Origin: an uncultured Porphyromonadaceae bacterium
Lineage (GTDB): Bacteria; Bacteroidota; Bacteroidia; Bacteroidales; Muribaculaceae
Reading direction: 5' to 3'
Assembly: GCA_902493335.1 (NCBI GenBank)
Contig: CABUPJ010000009.1
Location: forward strand, 1 to 64,000
DNA length: 64,000 nucleotides
The notes below the pieces were generated by a model, which saw only the letters and a list, made by a program, of their open reading frames with translations, was not told the origin of the DNA and ran no database searches. Made by a program: the position numbers and the translations under genes. Shown piece after piece: positions 42,375-51,033 of this stretch (positions within the stretch are counted from its first letter, which is position 1; every line of letters begins with the position of its first letter).

Positions 42375-43169
42375 CTACCTCTTTTTGGCGTTTTCGAGAG
42401 CTTCGTCAAAACTATTGTAGACGCCGAGGCCGAAAAGTGCATAGTCATACACCACCGGATCCTCCGGATTAAACCGGCGTAGGGCGTCGGTCAGCTCGAC
42501 GACAGCACGGCGGTCGTTTGCGCGTCGCGTGAGAAGTCCGAGCTCGCGCGACGTGTTGCCGACATGGACGTCAAGCGGGACATAGAGCTGCGACGGTTTC
42601 AAAACCGACCATACGCCAAGGTCGACAATGCCGTCGTCACGCACCAGCCAGCGCAGAGCCATGTTGAAGCGCTTCAGAGCCGTGCTGTCGAGCGACAGCG
42701 GCAGACAGCGTGAATCGCCACATCCGCCGTTTGCCTCACACAATTCGGCGTTGATGGCCGCGACGAGATGCCATGCGGGCAGTTCGGCCGTAGCCGTGCC
42801 GACAGCGGCGGCAAAATCCTCGAGCGATTCATAGCGGTCATAGATTCTCGCGAGACCGCGCAGATAATGTCGCAAGTTGGCGGCGAAGAACGTGCGGTGT
42901 ATGTTCATGTCGGGCAGTTCCTCGAAACCGCGGTCTGCAATATATCCATATGGCTGCCAGTCCATCAGGGCAAACATTTTCTCGGCATCGCGGCATATCA
43001 TCGAACGCTTGCCCCAGGCTATCGTCGAGGCGAGCAGTGCGGCAATCTCGATATCACGTTTGTCACTGAAATGTCGCGGGAATCTGACGGGATCATCATC
43101 TACAAAATCGACGCAATTGATGCGCCGCGACTCATAGTCAAGCAACTCTTTGAGTTCTGAATCTGTCAT
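42375..43169 (-). CDS. TIGR02757 (DUF2400) family protein
   Basis: 264 aa from the ATG of Met-Thr-Asp-Ser-Glu-Leu-Lys. The sequence Asp-Pro-Val-Arg-Phe-Pro-Arg-His-Phe (about 24-32), Trp-Gly-Lys-Arg and Val-Pro-Leu-Asp-Val-His-Val-Gly-Asn-Thr-Ser-Arg (about 188-199) are hallmarks of this widespread Bacteroidetes family, which is distantly related to helix-hairpin-helix DNA glycosylases. Biochemical function is unknown to me. The longer upstream frame runs into tRNA-His and is rejected. Confidence 0.85.
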   Translation of the reverse strand: MTDSELKELLDYESRRINCVDFVDDDPVRFPRHFSDKRDIEIAALLASTIAWGKRSMICRDAEKMFALMDWQPYGYIADRGFEELPDMNIHRTFFAANLRHYLRGLARIYDRYESLEDFAAAVGTATAELPAWHLVAAINAELCEANGGCGDSRCLPLSLDSTALKRFNMALRWLVRDDGIVDLGVWSVLKPSQLYVPLDVHVGNTSRELGLLTRRANDRRAVVELTDALRRFNPEDPVVYDYALFGLGVYNSFDEALENAKKR

Positions 43170-43237
43170 TTTTAACGGTAATAAAAAAGCGTCAACGCTG
43201 TTAAAGAGTTGACGCTGATAATGATTGGTATTTTTAG

Positions 43238-43312
<75 letters not shown>

Positions 43313-43328
43313 ATTTTTTAAAGCACTG

Positions 43329-43336
43329 CAAAGGTA
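43329..43336 (-). promoter_or_regulatory. Promoter -7 box (TACCTTTG) of tRNA-His
   Basis: A minus-strand TAnnTTTG element about 16 nt before the tRNA. Confidence 0.5.
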
Positions 43337-43481
43337 TGACTAATTTTTGAAACCACCAAACAAATTGCAGGAAATTTTCAATTTTTTCAATTTTCATTTG
43401 CGGCGGCGACATCTTTCGTTTAAACACGCTTTGAATTCTCAATGTTTGTGAGTAACCGGCGGTTTAAACCCGACATCGGCT

Positions 43482-44918
43482 CTAATATGAAATTGGGCGG
43501 TTCTCGAATTCCGACTGACTTATTGTGAAGCCGTCGCGAGCCGCTTTGTTACGGATGCTGCGCATCTCTCGCTGAGCCATTCGGTAGGAGTTCTTTTGCT
43601 TCACATAGGTTGACAGCAAAGCTGACTGGGCTGCAAGCCCCTCCTTTTTGCCATCGGCGTTTTTTGTGGTGTAGCGCGTTATGGATTCATAATCCGCACG
43701 AGCGCGATCGGCCCATCGGTCATATTGGCCTTGATAATAAGAAAGGCTCTTGGTCGCAGAAACTCCGTTGGAGTTAATGTCTAAGTCGTCGAAATAAGAG
43801 AAATCTTCGTCAGAGATGGCGCCTGAACCGCCTTGCACTGCACTGGATGCAGACAGAAGGGCACTTGCAAGCCGGTTCATAGATTCGGTAATTGAAGCGA
43901 CTTTGTTGAATCCATCGGCTTCCTCGGCGTATTTTTCCAGTCCTCTTTGCATACGGTCAGCCCAATACACTGCCTGCTCATAAATCGGATCGTCCTGCCA
44001 ACCGATTTCCTCAATATGCTCGACAAGTCCTTTCCAAAAATCACTTCCAATCTTGTAATAAGCAGCAAATTCGTTAGCTTCTTTGCGGTATATCTCAAAC
44101 TTGCTGTCCGTATCCATACCAATGGTGTTCGTGGTTCTTGGCGTATTTTCATCTGACCACTGCTCGAACTTGCTTGCCAAAACATATGGGTTGCCGGGCA
44201 CGCGCTTTGCCACTTCCTGAAACTCATAGTATTTTTCCGGGAACTTTATGATTCCGTCCTCGGTGATTGTCCCTGCATATCCACCTGAAGAAATGGTCTC
44301 AACGATGACAGATTCTTTCTTTTCGAGAGGCTCTGTTGTATAACCTAGGGACATCTCAGGTGCTCTGACATAATCTATTCCCTCCTTTAGCGAAATCTTG
44401 TCAAATTCCTTGTTGAGATCATAAAGTGACTTCTTTATATTCAAGTCTTTAATAGGCAATTTCCCTGCAATAACTTTCCCGATGTTTCCTCCAAGCTTCT
44501 TTGGCGGATAATACGGGGAATAATCAACGTTATTATCGAGCCATATCAGCCGTAAGTCGCCGGGGGCTTTCTGAGCCACAATCAAGTAAGGGTAATCAGG
44601 ATTACCAACAAAAACGAGATCCTCGAAATCGCCAGGTTTTATGGGATGAGACTCGCGTTTGTAAGTGAACACCTTATTGGTTTGAGCTTGCCTGTACTTC
44701 TTTATTGGACGGAGAAGGTCAACGCCTTTCTTGCCATCTCGTTCATATACACATATTTCAGGGCTACTTAACAAAATACTATCACAGCCGGAAATAGGTA
44801 CAAGCACTTCAAACTGATTGAGGAGCCCATGCTTCCCTGGAAACTGACGATCGAAGTATTTAAATCTTATACTTTCATAACTATTAGGATCTCGCGCTAT
44901 CGAGTCATAGATTGGCAT
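43482..44918 (-). CDS. WG-repeat-like protein, main part (probably frameshifted)
   Basis: 478 aa from the ATG of Met-Pro-Ile-Tyr-Asp-Ser. The first 200 residues show WG-like repeat pieces (Pro-Gly-Lys-His-Gly-Leu-Leu-Asn; Arg-Asp-Gly-Lys-Lys-Gly-Val-Asp-Leu); the last 200 are helical. No signal peptide is present. The ATG shares one base with the stop of a 57-aa frame that carries a signal peptide and half of a WG repeat. The two read as one continuous protein if a single base is restored, so this is either a broken gene or a coupled pair. Confidence 0.6.
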   Translation of the reverse strand: MPIYDSIARDPNSYESIRFKYFDRQFPGKHGLLNQFEVLVPISGCDSILLSSPEICVYERDGKKGVDLLRPIKKYRQAQTNKVFTYKRESHPIKPGDFEDLVFVGNPDYPYLIVAQKAPGDLRLIWLDNNVDYSPYYPPKKLGGNIGKVIAGKLPIKDLNIKKSLYDLNKEFDKISLKEGIDYVRAPEMSLGYTTEPLEKKESVIVETISSGGYAGTITEDGIIKFPEKYYEFQEVAKRVPGNPYVLASKFEQWSDENTPRTTNTIGMDTDSKFEIYRKEANEFAAYYKIGSDFWKGLVEHIEEIGWQDDPIYEQAVYWADRMQRGLEKYAEEADGFNKVASITESMNRLASALLSASSAVQGGSGAISDEDFSYFDDLDINSNGVSATKSLSYYQGQYDRWADRARADYESITRYTTKNADGKKEGLAAQSALLSTYVKQKNSYRMAQREMRSIRNKAARDGFTISQSEFENRPISY

Positions 44919-45091
44919 TACTGCACTTCGCCGTTGACTTTGATTCCCCACAGGCCAGTTTCCTTATCCTGAAAAGCATACGCATCTCCGAATTTTTTGA
45001 ATAAAACAGGGCTGATTTCCGCGAATGTGCAGAGGGAACTCAACAGCCAAAGACAGACCACTGCATACTTGATGTAATTTATGATTGACAT
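44918..45091 (-). pseudogene. N-terminal signal-peptide fragment of the WG-repeat protein
   Basis: 57 codons, with a promoter box 24 nt upstream. Residues 1-24 are a signal peptide (Tyr-Ala-Val-Val-Cys-Leu-Trp-Leu-Leu-Ser-Ser-Leu-Cys-Thr-Phe-Ala); the rest ends Lys-Glu-Thr-Gly-Leu-Trp-Gly-Ile-Lys-Val-Asn-Gly-Glu-Val-Gln, the start of a WG repeat, then TAATG. The repeat would continue with Met-Pro-Ile-Tyr-Asp-Ser in the next gene. One missing base near CAGTAATG explains the break. Confidence 0.6.
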
Positions 45092-45115
45092 TACGATAAT
45101 AGATTAATTTTCCTA

Positions 45116-45123
45116 CAAAAATA
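45116..45123 (-). promoter_or_regulatory. Promoter -7 box (TATTTTTG) of the WG-repeat gene pair
   Basis: A minus-strand TAnnTTTG element upstream of the 57-codon signal-peptide frame, showing that this frame is the natural 5' end of the locus. Confidence 0.45.
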
Positions 45124-45262
45124 TAGAATATCCCGTAAATCCCAACATAAACAGTTATATTTCTGCATGAGAAGTGCGAAACCGCCATTGCAACACATAA
45201 ACATTGCGCCAAGATACAGTAGTGCATTAGTCCAATGGATTTTTGGCACCGAAGATTACCTG

Positions 45263-46240
45263 TCAGGGCACAAAGACCGAGATGATTTTGCCGTTTCCGT
45301 TTGCCGTGACAGCCTTGACGTCGGCCGGGATAAGGACAGTCTCACCGCGGCGCAGGACAGCCCGGGCGCCACCGCTCGTCTCAAGAGCGAAATCACCGTC
45401 GACGGCAAAAAGCACGGTAAACGAGTCGCGGCCCGACAAGTCTATATTCAGGCTGCCGCCGACACCCATCAGGTCGACATTGAAATAAGGACAATGTTTC
45501 AGCTCGGCTGTCTCGCCGGCAGAGACATCGACGTTGCAGGCATGGATGTCTTTGCTCTTTACGTCGTCGAAGTCGATGGCGTCGATAGCCTCGTCGATGT
45601 GAAGCTGGCGCGGTTTGCCGTTTTTATCACGGCGGTCGTAGTCGTAGATGCGGTAAGTGATGTCAGAAGCCTGGTGGACCTCAAGAATCAGATTGCCGCT
45701 GCCCATGCTGTGAACACGGCCAGCAGGGAGAAAAAAGACATCGCCGGGCTTTGTCTCGAATCTGACAAGCGCCTCGACGATCGTATTGTCGGTAATGCGT
45801 TTTTTTAAAGTCTCGGCGTTAAGACGCTCAGAGAAACCCGAGTAAAGACAAGCCCCTGTCTCCGGGGCTATGCTGTACCATATTTCGGTCTTGCCGGGAG
45901 TGCCGTGACGTTCGGCCGCAAGATCGTCGTCGGGATGCACCTGTATCGAAAGATCATCGGCAGAGTCGATGATTTTGACAACTATAGGAAATTTGCCGTC
46001 AAGCTGTTTCATCAGCCTGCGGCCCATGATTTCATCGCCATAGAGGTCTATAAGGCGCGGAAGAGTCATGCCTTTGAAGTCGCCGTCGACGACAACAGAC
46101 TCATAGCCCGGCACCGGCGACAGCTCCCAGCATTCGCCGATATTGTCGCCCTGTGGGGGCAAACCCTTGAATTCGGCGATGCGTCGTCCGCCCCAGATTA
46201 CGGGTTTGAATATGTTGTTGAATTTAAATATTGTGTCCAT
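45263..46240 (-). CDS. manA: Mannose-6-phosphate isomerase, class I
   Basis: 325 aa, the short type I form. Zinc-site motifs are visible: Ile-Gln-Val-His-Pro-Asp-Asp (about 99-105), Lys-Thr-Glu-Ile-Trp-Tyr (about 117) and Pro-Ala-Gly-Arg-Val-His-Ser (about 174-180). It interconverts mannose-6-phosphate and fructose-6-phosphate, feeding GDP-mannose/GDP-fucose synthesis. N-terminal Val-Ile-Trp-Gly-Gly-Arg is typical. Monocistronic with its own promoter box. Confidence 0.92.
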   Translation of the reverse strand: MDTIFKFNNIFKPVIWGGRRIAEFKGLPPQGDNIGECWELSPVPGYESVVVDGDFKGMTLPRLIDLYGDEIMGRRLMKQLDGKFPIVVKIIDSADDLSIQVHPDDDLAAERHGTPGKTEIWYSIAPETGACLYSGFSERLNAETLKKRITDNTIVEALVRFETKPGDVFFLPAGRVHSMGSGNLILEVHQASDITYRIYDYDRRDKNGKPRQLHIDEAIDAIDFDDVKSKDIHACNVDVSAGETAELKHCPYFNVDLMGVGGSLNIDLSGRDSFTVLFAVDGDFALETSGGARAVLRRGETVLIPADVKAVTANGNGKIISVFVP

Positions 46241-46294
46241 GTCGTTTTAGGCAATCAGGCCTTCAATATAGCATTTCTGACGCTGTTTGGCTTG

Positions 46295-46302
46295 CAAAGA
46301 TA
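46295..46302 (-). promoter_or_regulatory. Promoter -7 box (TATCTTTG) of manA
   Basis: A minus-strand TAnnTTTG about 55 nt before the manA ATG. Confidence 0.5.
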
Positions 46303-46376
46303 TAACATATCTGCCATTCAAAAGACCTTTTTGGCGATTTTTTTCTTTTGCCGTATCGAGATTTGACGCGTCGGGG

Positions 46377-46403
46377 CCGAAATCAGGGGCACCCTGATTT
46401 CGG
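46377..46403. terminator. Perfect 12-bp hairpin without T run
   Basis: CCGAAATCAGGG and its exact complement around a 3-nt loop, 40 nt downstream of the 56-aa gene. It may end that transcript, or insulate it from the manA promoter, though it lacks the T tract of a normal intrinsic terminator. Confidence 0.45.
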
Positions 46404-46443
46404 GTACCCCTTTGATTCTTTGAATAAAACGCGTCGTCTGGCA

Positions 46444-46614
46444 TCAGTTGAGGATTACAGCCGCGTTTTCTCCGACTGTTGTGTTGACCGGACTGTAAAC
46501 TCTTGCAAACTGCTTTATAAAAGCTATTGTTCTTTTTGCAGGCATAGTGGCAGTCTCGCTGTCTTTTACTTGGGTTTGTGAATTTTGAGAAACAAGAGTA
46601 GAATTTTTATCCAT
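46444..46614 (-). CDS. Small 56-aa protein, Bacteroidales type
   Basis: A complete ATG-to-TGA frame of 56 codons. The N-terminal half is Ser/Thr/Gln-rich; the core Arg-Thr-Ile-Ala-Phe-Ile-Lys-Gln-Phe-Ala-Arg-Val-Tyr (28-40) and the end Ala-Ala-Val-Ile-Leu-Asn resemble a short conserved Bacteroidales protein I have seen without known function; this resemblance is from memory. It fills most of an otherwise empty 550-nt gap. No clear promoter box was found. Confidence 0.6.
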   Translation of the reverse strand: MDKNSTLVSQNSQTQVKDSETATMPAKRTIAFIKQFARVYSPVNTTVGENAAVILN

Positions 46615-46756
46615 AGGCAGGGGCTGTTGTTAGGGTTATCATCTGTTGTTTGACTTTATAACGCCGTACTTGTCTTTTTATTGTAAAATTTTAATTAAAA
46701 ATCTAACTATCGGCCTGCCATAAAAGTTTCGTCAGACGTTATTTAAAATAATAATG

Positions 46757-46764
46757 TAAATTTG
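46757..46764 (+). promoter_or_regulatory. Promoter -7 box (TAAATTTG) of the metallopeptidase-ribD pair
   Basis: A TAnnTTTG element 30 nt before the metallopeptidase ATG. Confidence 0.5.
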
Positions 46765-46794
46765 CATCGGTAAAAACAAGCCACAAAGAACCTC

Positions 46795-47667
46795 ATGAGA
46801 CTTAACGGACGAAGAAACAGCAGCAATATAAGCGACCGGCGCGGTATATCGGGTCGCTCTATCGGCATAGGAGGAGGCATCGTCGGCGTCATAGCCGCAA
46901 TCGTGATAACCCTTATGTCGGGAGGCAGCATCGGCGACGTCATAGGCAATGTCGCCGGACAGTATCTCAGCGGCAACGTCACTACCGAGAGCGACGGCCG
47001 ACTGTCAGCCGAAGACGAACGTCTCGCCGACCTTGCATCAAAAGTGCTCGCAGGCACCGAAGACGTGTGGACCCGCGAATTCAGACGACAGGGATGGGGC
47101 GAATACGAGTGTCCGCAAATGGTGCTCTACTCCGGCGCAGTCAGCTCGGGATGCGGCCACGCCACATCACAATCGGGCCCGTTTTACTGCCCTGCCGACC
47201 GGACTGTCTATATAGACCTCGATTTCTTCAAGAGCATGGAGAGCCAGATCGGCGCTTCGGGCGACTTCGCCTATGCCTATGTCATCGCCCATGAAGTCGG
47301 ACACCACGTCCAGAATCTGCTCGGCACTCTCGACCAGGCGCATACAGCCATGGCACAGGCAAGCGAGAAAGAGTCCAACAGAATAAGCGTCAGACTCGAG
47401 CTTCAGGCAGATTTCTATGCGGGTGTCTGGGCTTATAACGACAACGAGATGTTCGGCTCGATCGAGCCGGGAGACATAGAAGACGCCGTCAGCGCCGCAT
47501 CGAAAATCGGCGACGATTACCTGCAGCGCAAAGCGTATGGCTATGAAATTCCCGACGCCTTCAACCACGGACGGTCTGAGCAGCGGGTAAGATGGCTGAC
47601 CAAAGGCATTGAGACAGGCGACCCGCTTGAGGGGGACACTTTTTCCATAAACTACTCATCCCTATGA
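46795..47667 (+). CDS. Neutral zinc metallopeptidase (YpfJ/PF04228 family)
   Basis: 290 aa. A Gly-Gly-rich TM helix (about 26-45) anchors a periplasmic catalytic domain. Zinc motif His-Glu-Val-Gly-His-His (about 166-171) and the downstream Leu-Glu-Leu-Gln-Ala-Asp-Phe-Tyr-Ala-Gly (about 202-211) match the family; conserved Cys residues flank Ser-Ser-Gly-Cys-Gly and Phe-Tyr-Cys-Pro. The physiological substrate is unknown. It overlaps ribD by 4 nt, though no functional link is apparent. Confidence 0.88.
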   Translation: MRLNGRRNSSNISDRRGISGRSIGIGGGIVGVIAAIVITLMSGGSIGDVIGNVAGQYLSGNVTTESDGRLSAEDERLADLASKVLAGTEDVWTREFRRQGWGEYECPQMVLYSGAVSSGCGHATSQSGPFYCPADRTVYIDLDFFKSMESQIGASGDFAYAYVIAHEVGHHVQNLLGTLDQAHTAMAQASEKESNRISVRLELQADFYAGVWAYNDNEMFGSIEPGDIEDAVSAASKIGDDYLQRKAYGYEIPDAFNHGRSEQRVRWLTKGIETGDPLEGDTFSINYSSL

Positions 47668-48686
47668 ACGACATCAACGACAAATACATGCTCAGAGCCC
47701 TGGAGCTCGCGCGACACGCCATAGGCACGACGACACCCAACCCTATGGTCGGCGCCGTCATCGCCGGTCCCGACGGAACCATCATAGGCGAAGGCTACAC
47801 GTCGCCCCCAGGCGGCCCGCACGCAGAAGTCAACGCCGTCAACTCGGTCGCCGACCCGAAGGCACTCAAAGACGCCACCATGTATGTCACCCTCGAGCCG
47901 TGCAGCCACTGGGGCCGCACACCGCCTTGCGCCGAAATGATTATCCGCCGCGGCATTCCCCGTGTCGTCGTCGGTGCCGTAGACCCCTTCGACAAGGTCA
48001 GCGGACGCGGCATCGCCATGCTCCGTGACGCAGGAGTCGACGTTGTCACCGGTGTCATGGCCGAAGAAAGCCGGCGCATCAACGCCTTCTTTTTCACCGC
48101 CCACACCCTTGGACGCCCGTTTGTGACACTAAAATGGGCTCAGAGCCGTGACCGATATATCGACATCCGCCGCGACCCCGCCGTCATGCCACCCGCTGCG
48201 ATTTCAACTGCCGTCACACGTCTCATGACCCACCGCCTGCGCAGTCTCCACGACGCCGTCATCGTCGGCTCGTCGACCGTCATCGCCGACAACCCGCGCC
48301 TCGACACACGTTTCTGGCCATGGCGCAAGCCGCTCCCCGTCATACTCGACCGCCGGAGACGCATCGGTCCCGAATGGCGCGTCACACAGGATGAGCATCT
48401 TATCATAAGCGAATACGGCGACGTCGGCGACCTTCTGTCAATACTTTACAAGCGTCACGGCATCACCTCGGTACTCGTCGAGGGAGGCGCCGAAGTGTTG
48501 CGGTCGTTCATCGCCTCGGGATTATGGGATGCGGCGCGTGTCGAAACCTCGCCCGTAGCATTCGGCGACAGAGGCGGCGTAACAGCCCCCGTCATAGAAC
48601 GAAAACCGGTGATGTGCCTGACAGTCGGCCCCAACACCTTTAGTTTTTATTCGCAAAACGAGCTTGTCGACGTTAAAAACCTATAA
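47664..48686 (+). CDS. ribD: Bifunctional riboflavin biosynthesis deaminase/reductase
   Basis: 340 aa. The N-terminal deaminase has His-Ala-Glu (about 50-52) and Pro-Cys-x8-Pro-Pro-Cys (about 75-86), the zinc site; the C-terminal part is the pyrimidine reductase (Thr-Leu-Lys-Trp-Ala-Gln-Ser-Arg-Asp; Val-Glu-Gly-Gly-Ala-Glu-Val). It catalyses the second and third steps of riboflavin synthesis. Its ATG overlaps the metallopeptidase stop by 4 nt. Confidence 0.95.
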   Translation: MNDINDKYMLRALELARHAIGTTTPNPMVGAVIAGPDGTIIGEGYTSPPGGPHAEVNAVNSVADPKALKDATMYVTLEPCSHWGRTPPCAEMIIRRGIPRVVVGAVDPFDKVSGRGIAMLRDAGVDVVTGVMAEESRRINAFFFTAHTLGRPFVTLKWAQSRDRYIDIRRDPAVMPPAAISTAVTRLMTHRLRSLHDAVIVGSSTVIADNPRLDTRFWPWRKPLPVILDRRRRIGPEWRVTQDEHLIISEYGDVGDLLSILYKRHGITSVLVEGGAEVLRSFIASGLWDAARVETSPVAFGDRGGVTAPVIERKPVMCLTVGPNTFSFYSQNELVDVKNL

Positions 48687-48720
48687 AAACCTCCAAAAAA
48701 AAGCGATTTGCCGCCCCGAG

Positions 48721-48752
48721 TTTGCCCTATTTAGACTGAAATTATAACTTTG
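48721..48752 (+). promoter_or_regulatory. Full promoter (TTTG-N20-TAACTTTG) of the envelope cluster
   Basis: TTTG at 48721-48724 and TAACTTTG at 48745-48752. It is placed to transcribe the DUF6242 gene and probably the DUF6089, uppS and bamA genes behind it. Confidence 0.65.
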
Positions 48753-48786
48753 TAGTTTGAAAATAAACTACGACACATCATATAAG

Positions 48787-50316
48787 ATGAAAAAACTTTT
48801 AATTGGTCTGACGGCTGCCGCCGTTCTCGCAGGGGCTGCAGGCTGCAACTCAGACTCCGAATACGATATGACACTCCCGTCGAGCGTCATGGTGACATCG
48901 TTCTCGCTCACCGACGACGACAATGTGCTCAGCAACCTCGATTCTGTATTCTTCTCGATAGACCTCAACAAAGGCCTGATATTCAACGCTGACTCTATGC
49001 CTTACGGCACAAAGACCGACAAGCTCATACCAGTCATCGTCACCAACGGTGTCAGCGCGGCTCAATTAATCGTCACAAGACCGGGAAAGGCCGACACTGT
49101 CTACAACTACCTCGAAAACTCGACCGACTCGATCGACTTCAGCAACGGTCCCGTGACCCTGCGTCTGCAATCGCTCAGCGGCAGCACAACAAAAGACTAT
49201 AAGATTTATGTCAATGTCCACAAGGTCAAGGGCGACTCTCTCGTCTGGAACCGGCTCGAACGCACGTCGCTGCCTTCTCTCTTCAGCGTCGTCAACAGCC
49301 AGCAGACAGTAAAGTGCGGCAATACAATCTATTGCCTCACCAAATATGACAACCGTTACTCGATGGCCTCGTCAGACGACCCCGTCTCGGGCGAGTGGGA
49401 CAAAACCGAGGTGACATTTGCCTTCAGACCCGTCATCGCATCGCTTTCAGCGACCGACGACGCCCTCTATATCCTTGACGAATCGAAACATCTCTACCGC
49501 TCCGTTGACGGCGGTCATTCATGGACTGCCACAGGCGTCAGCGTCGACCACATCTATGGCGGTTATGAAACCACCCTTATATGCGGACGCACCGACGGCA
49601 GCCGCGTCACCACAGTCGAATACCCCTCGATGAAGACCACACTGATGCCTGCCGGCTTCCCAGCCTCATCCACCTCGATGCCGATAAAATACAGCTTCGA
49701 GATGAGCACGACGCCCCAGCTCATGATTGTCGGCGGCCGTCTGCCCGACAACAGCATGACCGCCGCCACATGGAGCTACGACGGCAGCGCCTGGGCCTGT
49801 GTGGGCAAAGGCGAATCTGAGATGGCTCTCGGCGACATGACAGTAGTGCCCTACTTCGCCTTCTCGCACAACAATGCATGGGTCTTCAGCAAATATTCTG
49901 TCCTGCTTGCGTTCGGCGGTTTTGACAAAAACGGCAAGAACCAGAAGACGACATACATCTCTTATGACTATGGCGCCACGTGGCGTCGCGCAGACACCAT
50001 GCTGCAGCTTCCCGACTACGTGCCGGCCATGCGCAACGCCCGCGGTTTCATCGTCGAAAAAACGATGAAAGCCGACGCAGCCGACGCTCAGAGCTGGAAA
50101 ACATATCCGCCCGTCAGCCTCCGTTCAGGATGGTCATTTGTCGACACTCCCGTGCAGCCCGTCTACGGCGCTCTCTCGCCACTCGTCAGCGAGCCGGTTG
50201 TCGAGTGGGAGTGTCCCTATATATATGTCTTCGGCGGCGAAGGCGACCAGTCTCAGACTTATAACACAGTATGGCGCGCCGTCATCAACCGTCTGACATT
50301 CAAACCCATTATCTAA
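48787..50316 (+). CDS. DUF6242 lipoprotein with sialidase-like Asp boxes
   Basis: 509 aa from the ATG of Met-Lys-Lys-Leu-Leu-Ile-Gly. Lipobox Ala-Ala-Gly-Cys (Cys near 20). After a beta-domain (about 35-150), the rest looks like a beta-propeller with Asp boxes: Ser-Val-Asp-Gly-Gly-His-Ser-Trp (about 240) and Ser-Tyr-Asp-Tyr-Gly-Ala-Thr-Trp (about 390). In Bacteroidales this gene precedes DUF6089, uppS and bamA, suggesting an envelope role. No enzymatic residues are known. Confidence 0.8.
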   Translation: MKKLLIGLTAAAVLAGAAGCNSDSEYDMTLPSSVMVTSFSLTDDDNVLSNLDSVFFSIDLNKGLIFNADSMPYGTKTDKLIPVIVTNGVSAAQLIVTRPGKADTVYNYLENSTDSIDFSNGPVTLRLQSLSGSTTKDYKIYVNVHKVKGDSLVWNRLERTSLPSLFSVVNSQQTVKCGNTIYCLTKYDNRYSMASSDDPVSGEWDKTEVTFAFRPVIASLSATDDALYILDESKHLYRSVDGGHSWTATGVSVDHIYGGYETTLICGRTDGSRVTTVEYPSMKTTLMPAGFPASSTSMPIKYSFEMSTTPQLMIVGGRLPDNSMTAATWSYDGSAWACVGKGESEMALGDMTVVPYFAFSHNNAWVFSKYSVLLAFGGFDKNGKNQKTTYISYDYGATWRRADTMLQLPDYVPAMRNARGFIVEKTMKADAADAQSWKTYPPVSLRSGWSFVDTPVQPVYGALSPLVSEPVVEWECPYIYVFGGEGDQSQTYNTVWRAVINRLTFKPII

Positions 50317-50325
50317 GTCATCCTG

Positions 50326-51024
50326 ATGAAGCGTTCCGGCTGCATAACCGTCTCGATTGTCACACTGTTCCTTGTCATGCTGCTGCCTGCGGCTGCCGGG
50401 GCGCAGTCTGCCCCCTATAAGTTTGACTTCGGGGCACAGCTCGGCATGAGCGGCTATCTCGGCGACGCAAACCGCGCATCACTGCTGAAGCATCCCGGAT
50501 TCGACGGCGAACTTTCGTTCAGATATATCCCCAACACCCGTTTCGCGATCCGCGGCGTGCTGTCGGTTCTCGGCCTCAGCGGCGACACAGCCGACATGGA
50601 CAATGTCCTGCCCGGCGGCGCAAGCTACAGTTTCACATCGACCGTCTACGACCTCGGCGCCCGCGGCGAATTCAACTTCTTCGCCTACGGCATCGGCGAA
50701 ACCTACAAACGCCTCAAACGATGGACGCCCTATCTGACTCTCGGCATCGGGGTGGCAATGTCGTCGTCGGGCGGCAAGACATCGTTTGCCCCCACCCTCC
50801 CGATGGGCGCAGGCATCAAATTCAAACTCAAAGAGCGCATCAACCTCGGTCTCGAATTCACCATGACAAAAGCCTTCGGCGACAAATTCGACGGCCCCGT
50901 GCTGAACGATCTCAACGGCATAAAAACAGCATTTTATAAAGATACCGACTGGTATTCGCGGCTGACCATAGGCATCAGCTATGAATTTGGCAAACGCTGC
51001 GAGACCTGTCATTACGTCGACTAA
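50326..51024 (+). CDS. DUF6089 outer-membrane barrel-like protein
   Basis: 232 aa with a signal peptide (to Ala-Gly-Ala-Gln). Gly-Tyr-Leu-Gly-Asp (about 45-49), Pro-Tyr-Leu-Thr-Leu-Gly-Ile-Gly and the C-terminal Tyr-Glu-Phe-Gly-Lys-Arg-Cys-Glu-Thr-Cys-His-Tyr are typical of this Bacteroidetes family; the pattern is an eight-strand barrel. It sits 9 nt after the DUF6242 gene and 9 nt before uppS. Confidence 0.82.
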   Translation: MKRSGCITVSIVTLFLVMLLPAAAGAQSAPYKFDFGAQLGMSGYLGDANRASLLKHPGFDGELSFRYIPNTRFAIRGVLSVLGLSGDTADMDNVLPGGASYSFTSTVYDLGARGEFNFFAYGIGETYKRLKRWTPYLTLGIGVAMSSSGGKTSFAPTLPMGAGIKFKLKERINLGLEFTMTKAFGDKFDGPVLNDLNGIKTAFYKDTDWYSRLTIGISYEFGKRCETCHYVD

Positions 51025-51033
51025 CCAACGAGC

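Noticed and set aside
45167..45808. A 213-codon plus-strand frame over manA
   Set aside because: Antisense to a clear mannose-6-phosphate isomerase; no motif or start signal.
46348..46581. A 77-codon plus-strand frame over the 46.4-kb gap
   Set aside because: It includes the hairpin and is antisense to the better 56-aa frame; the composition is not protein-like.
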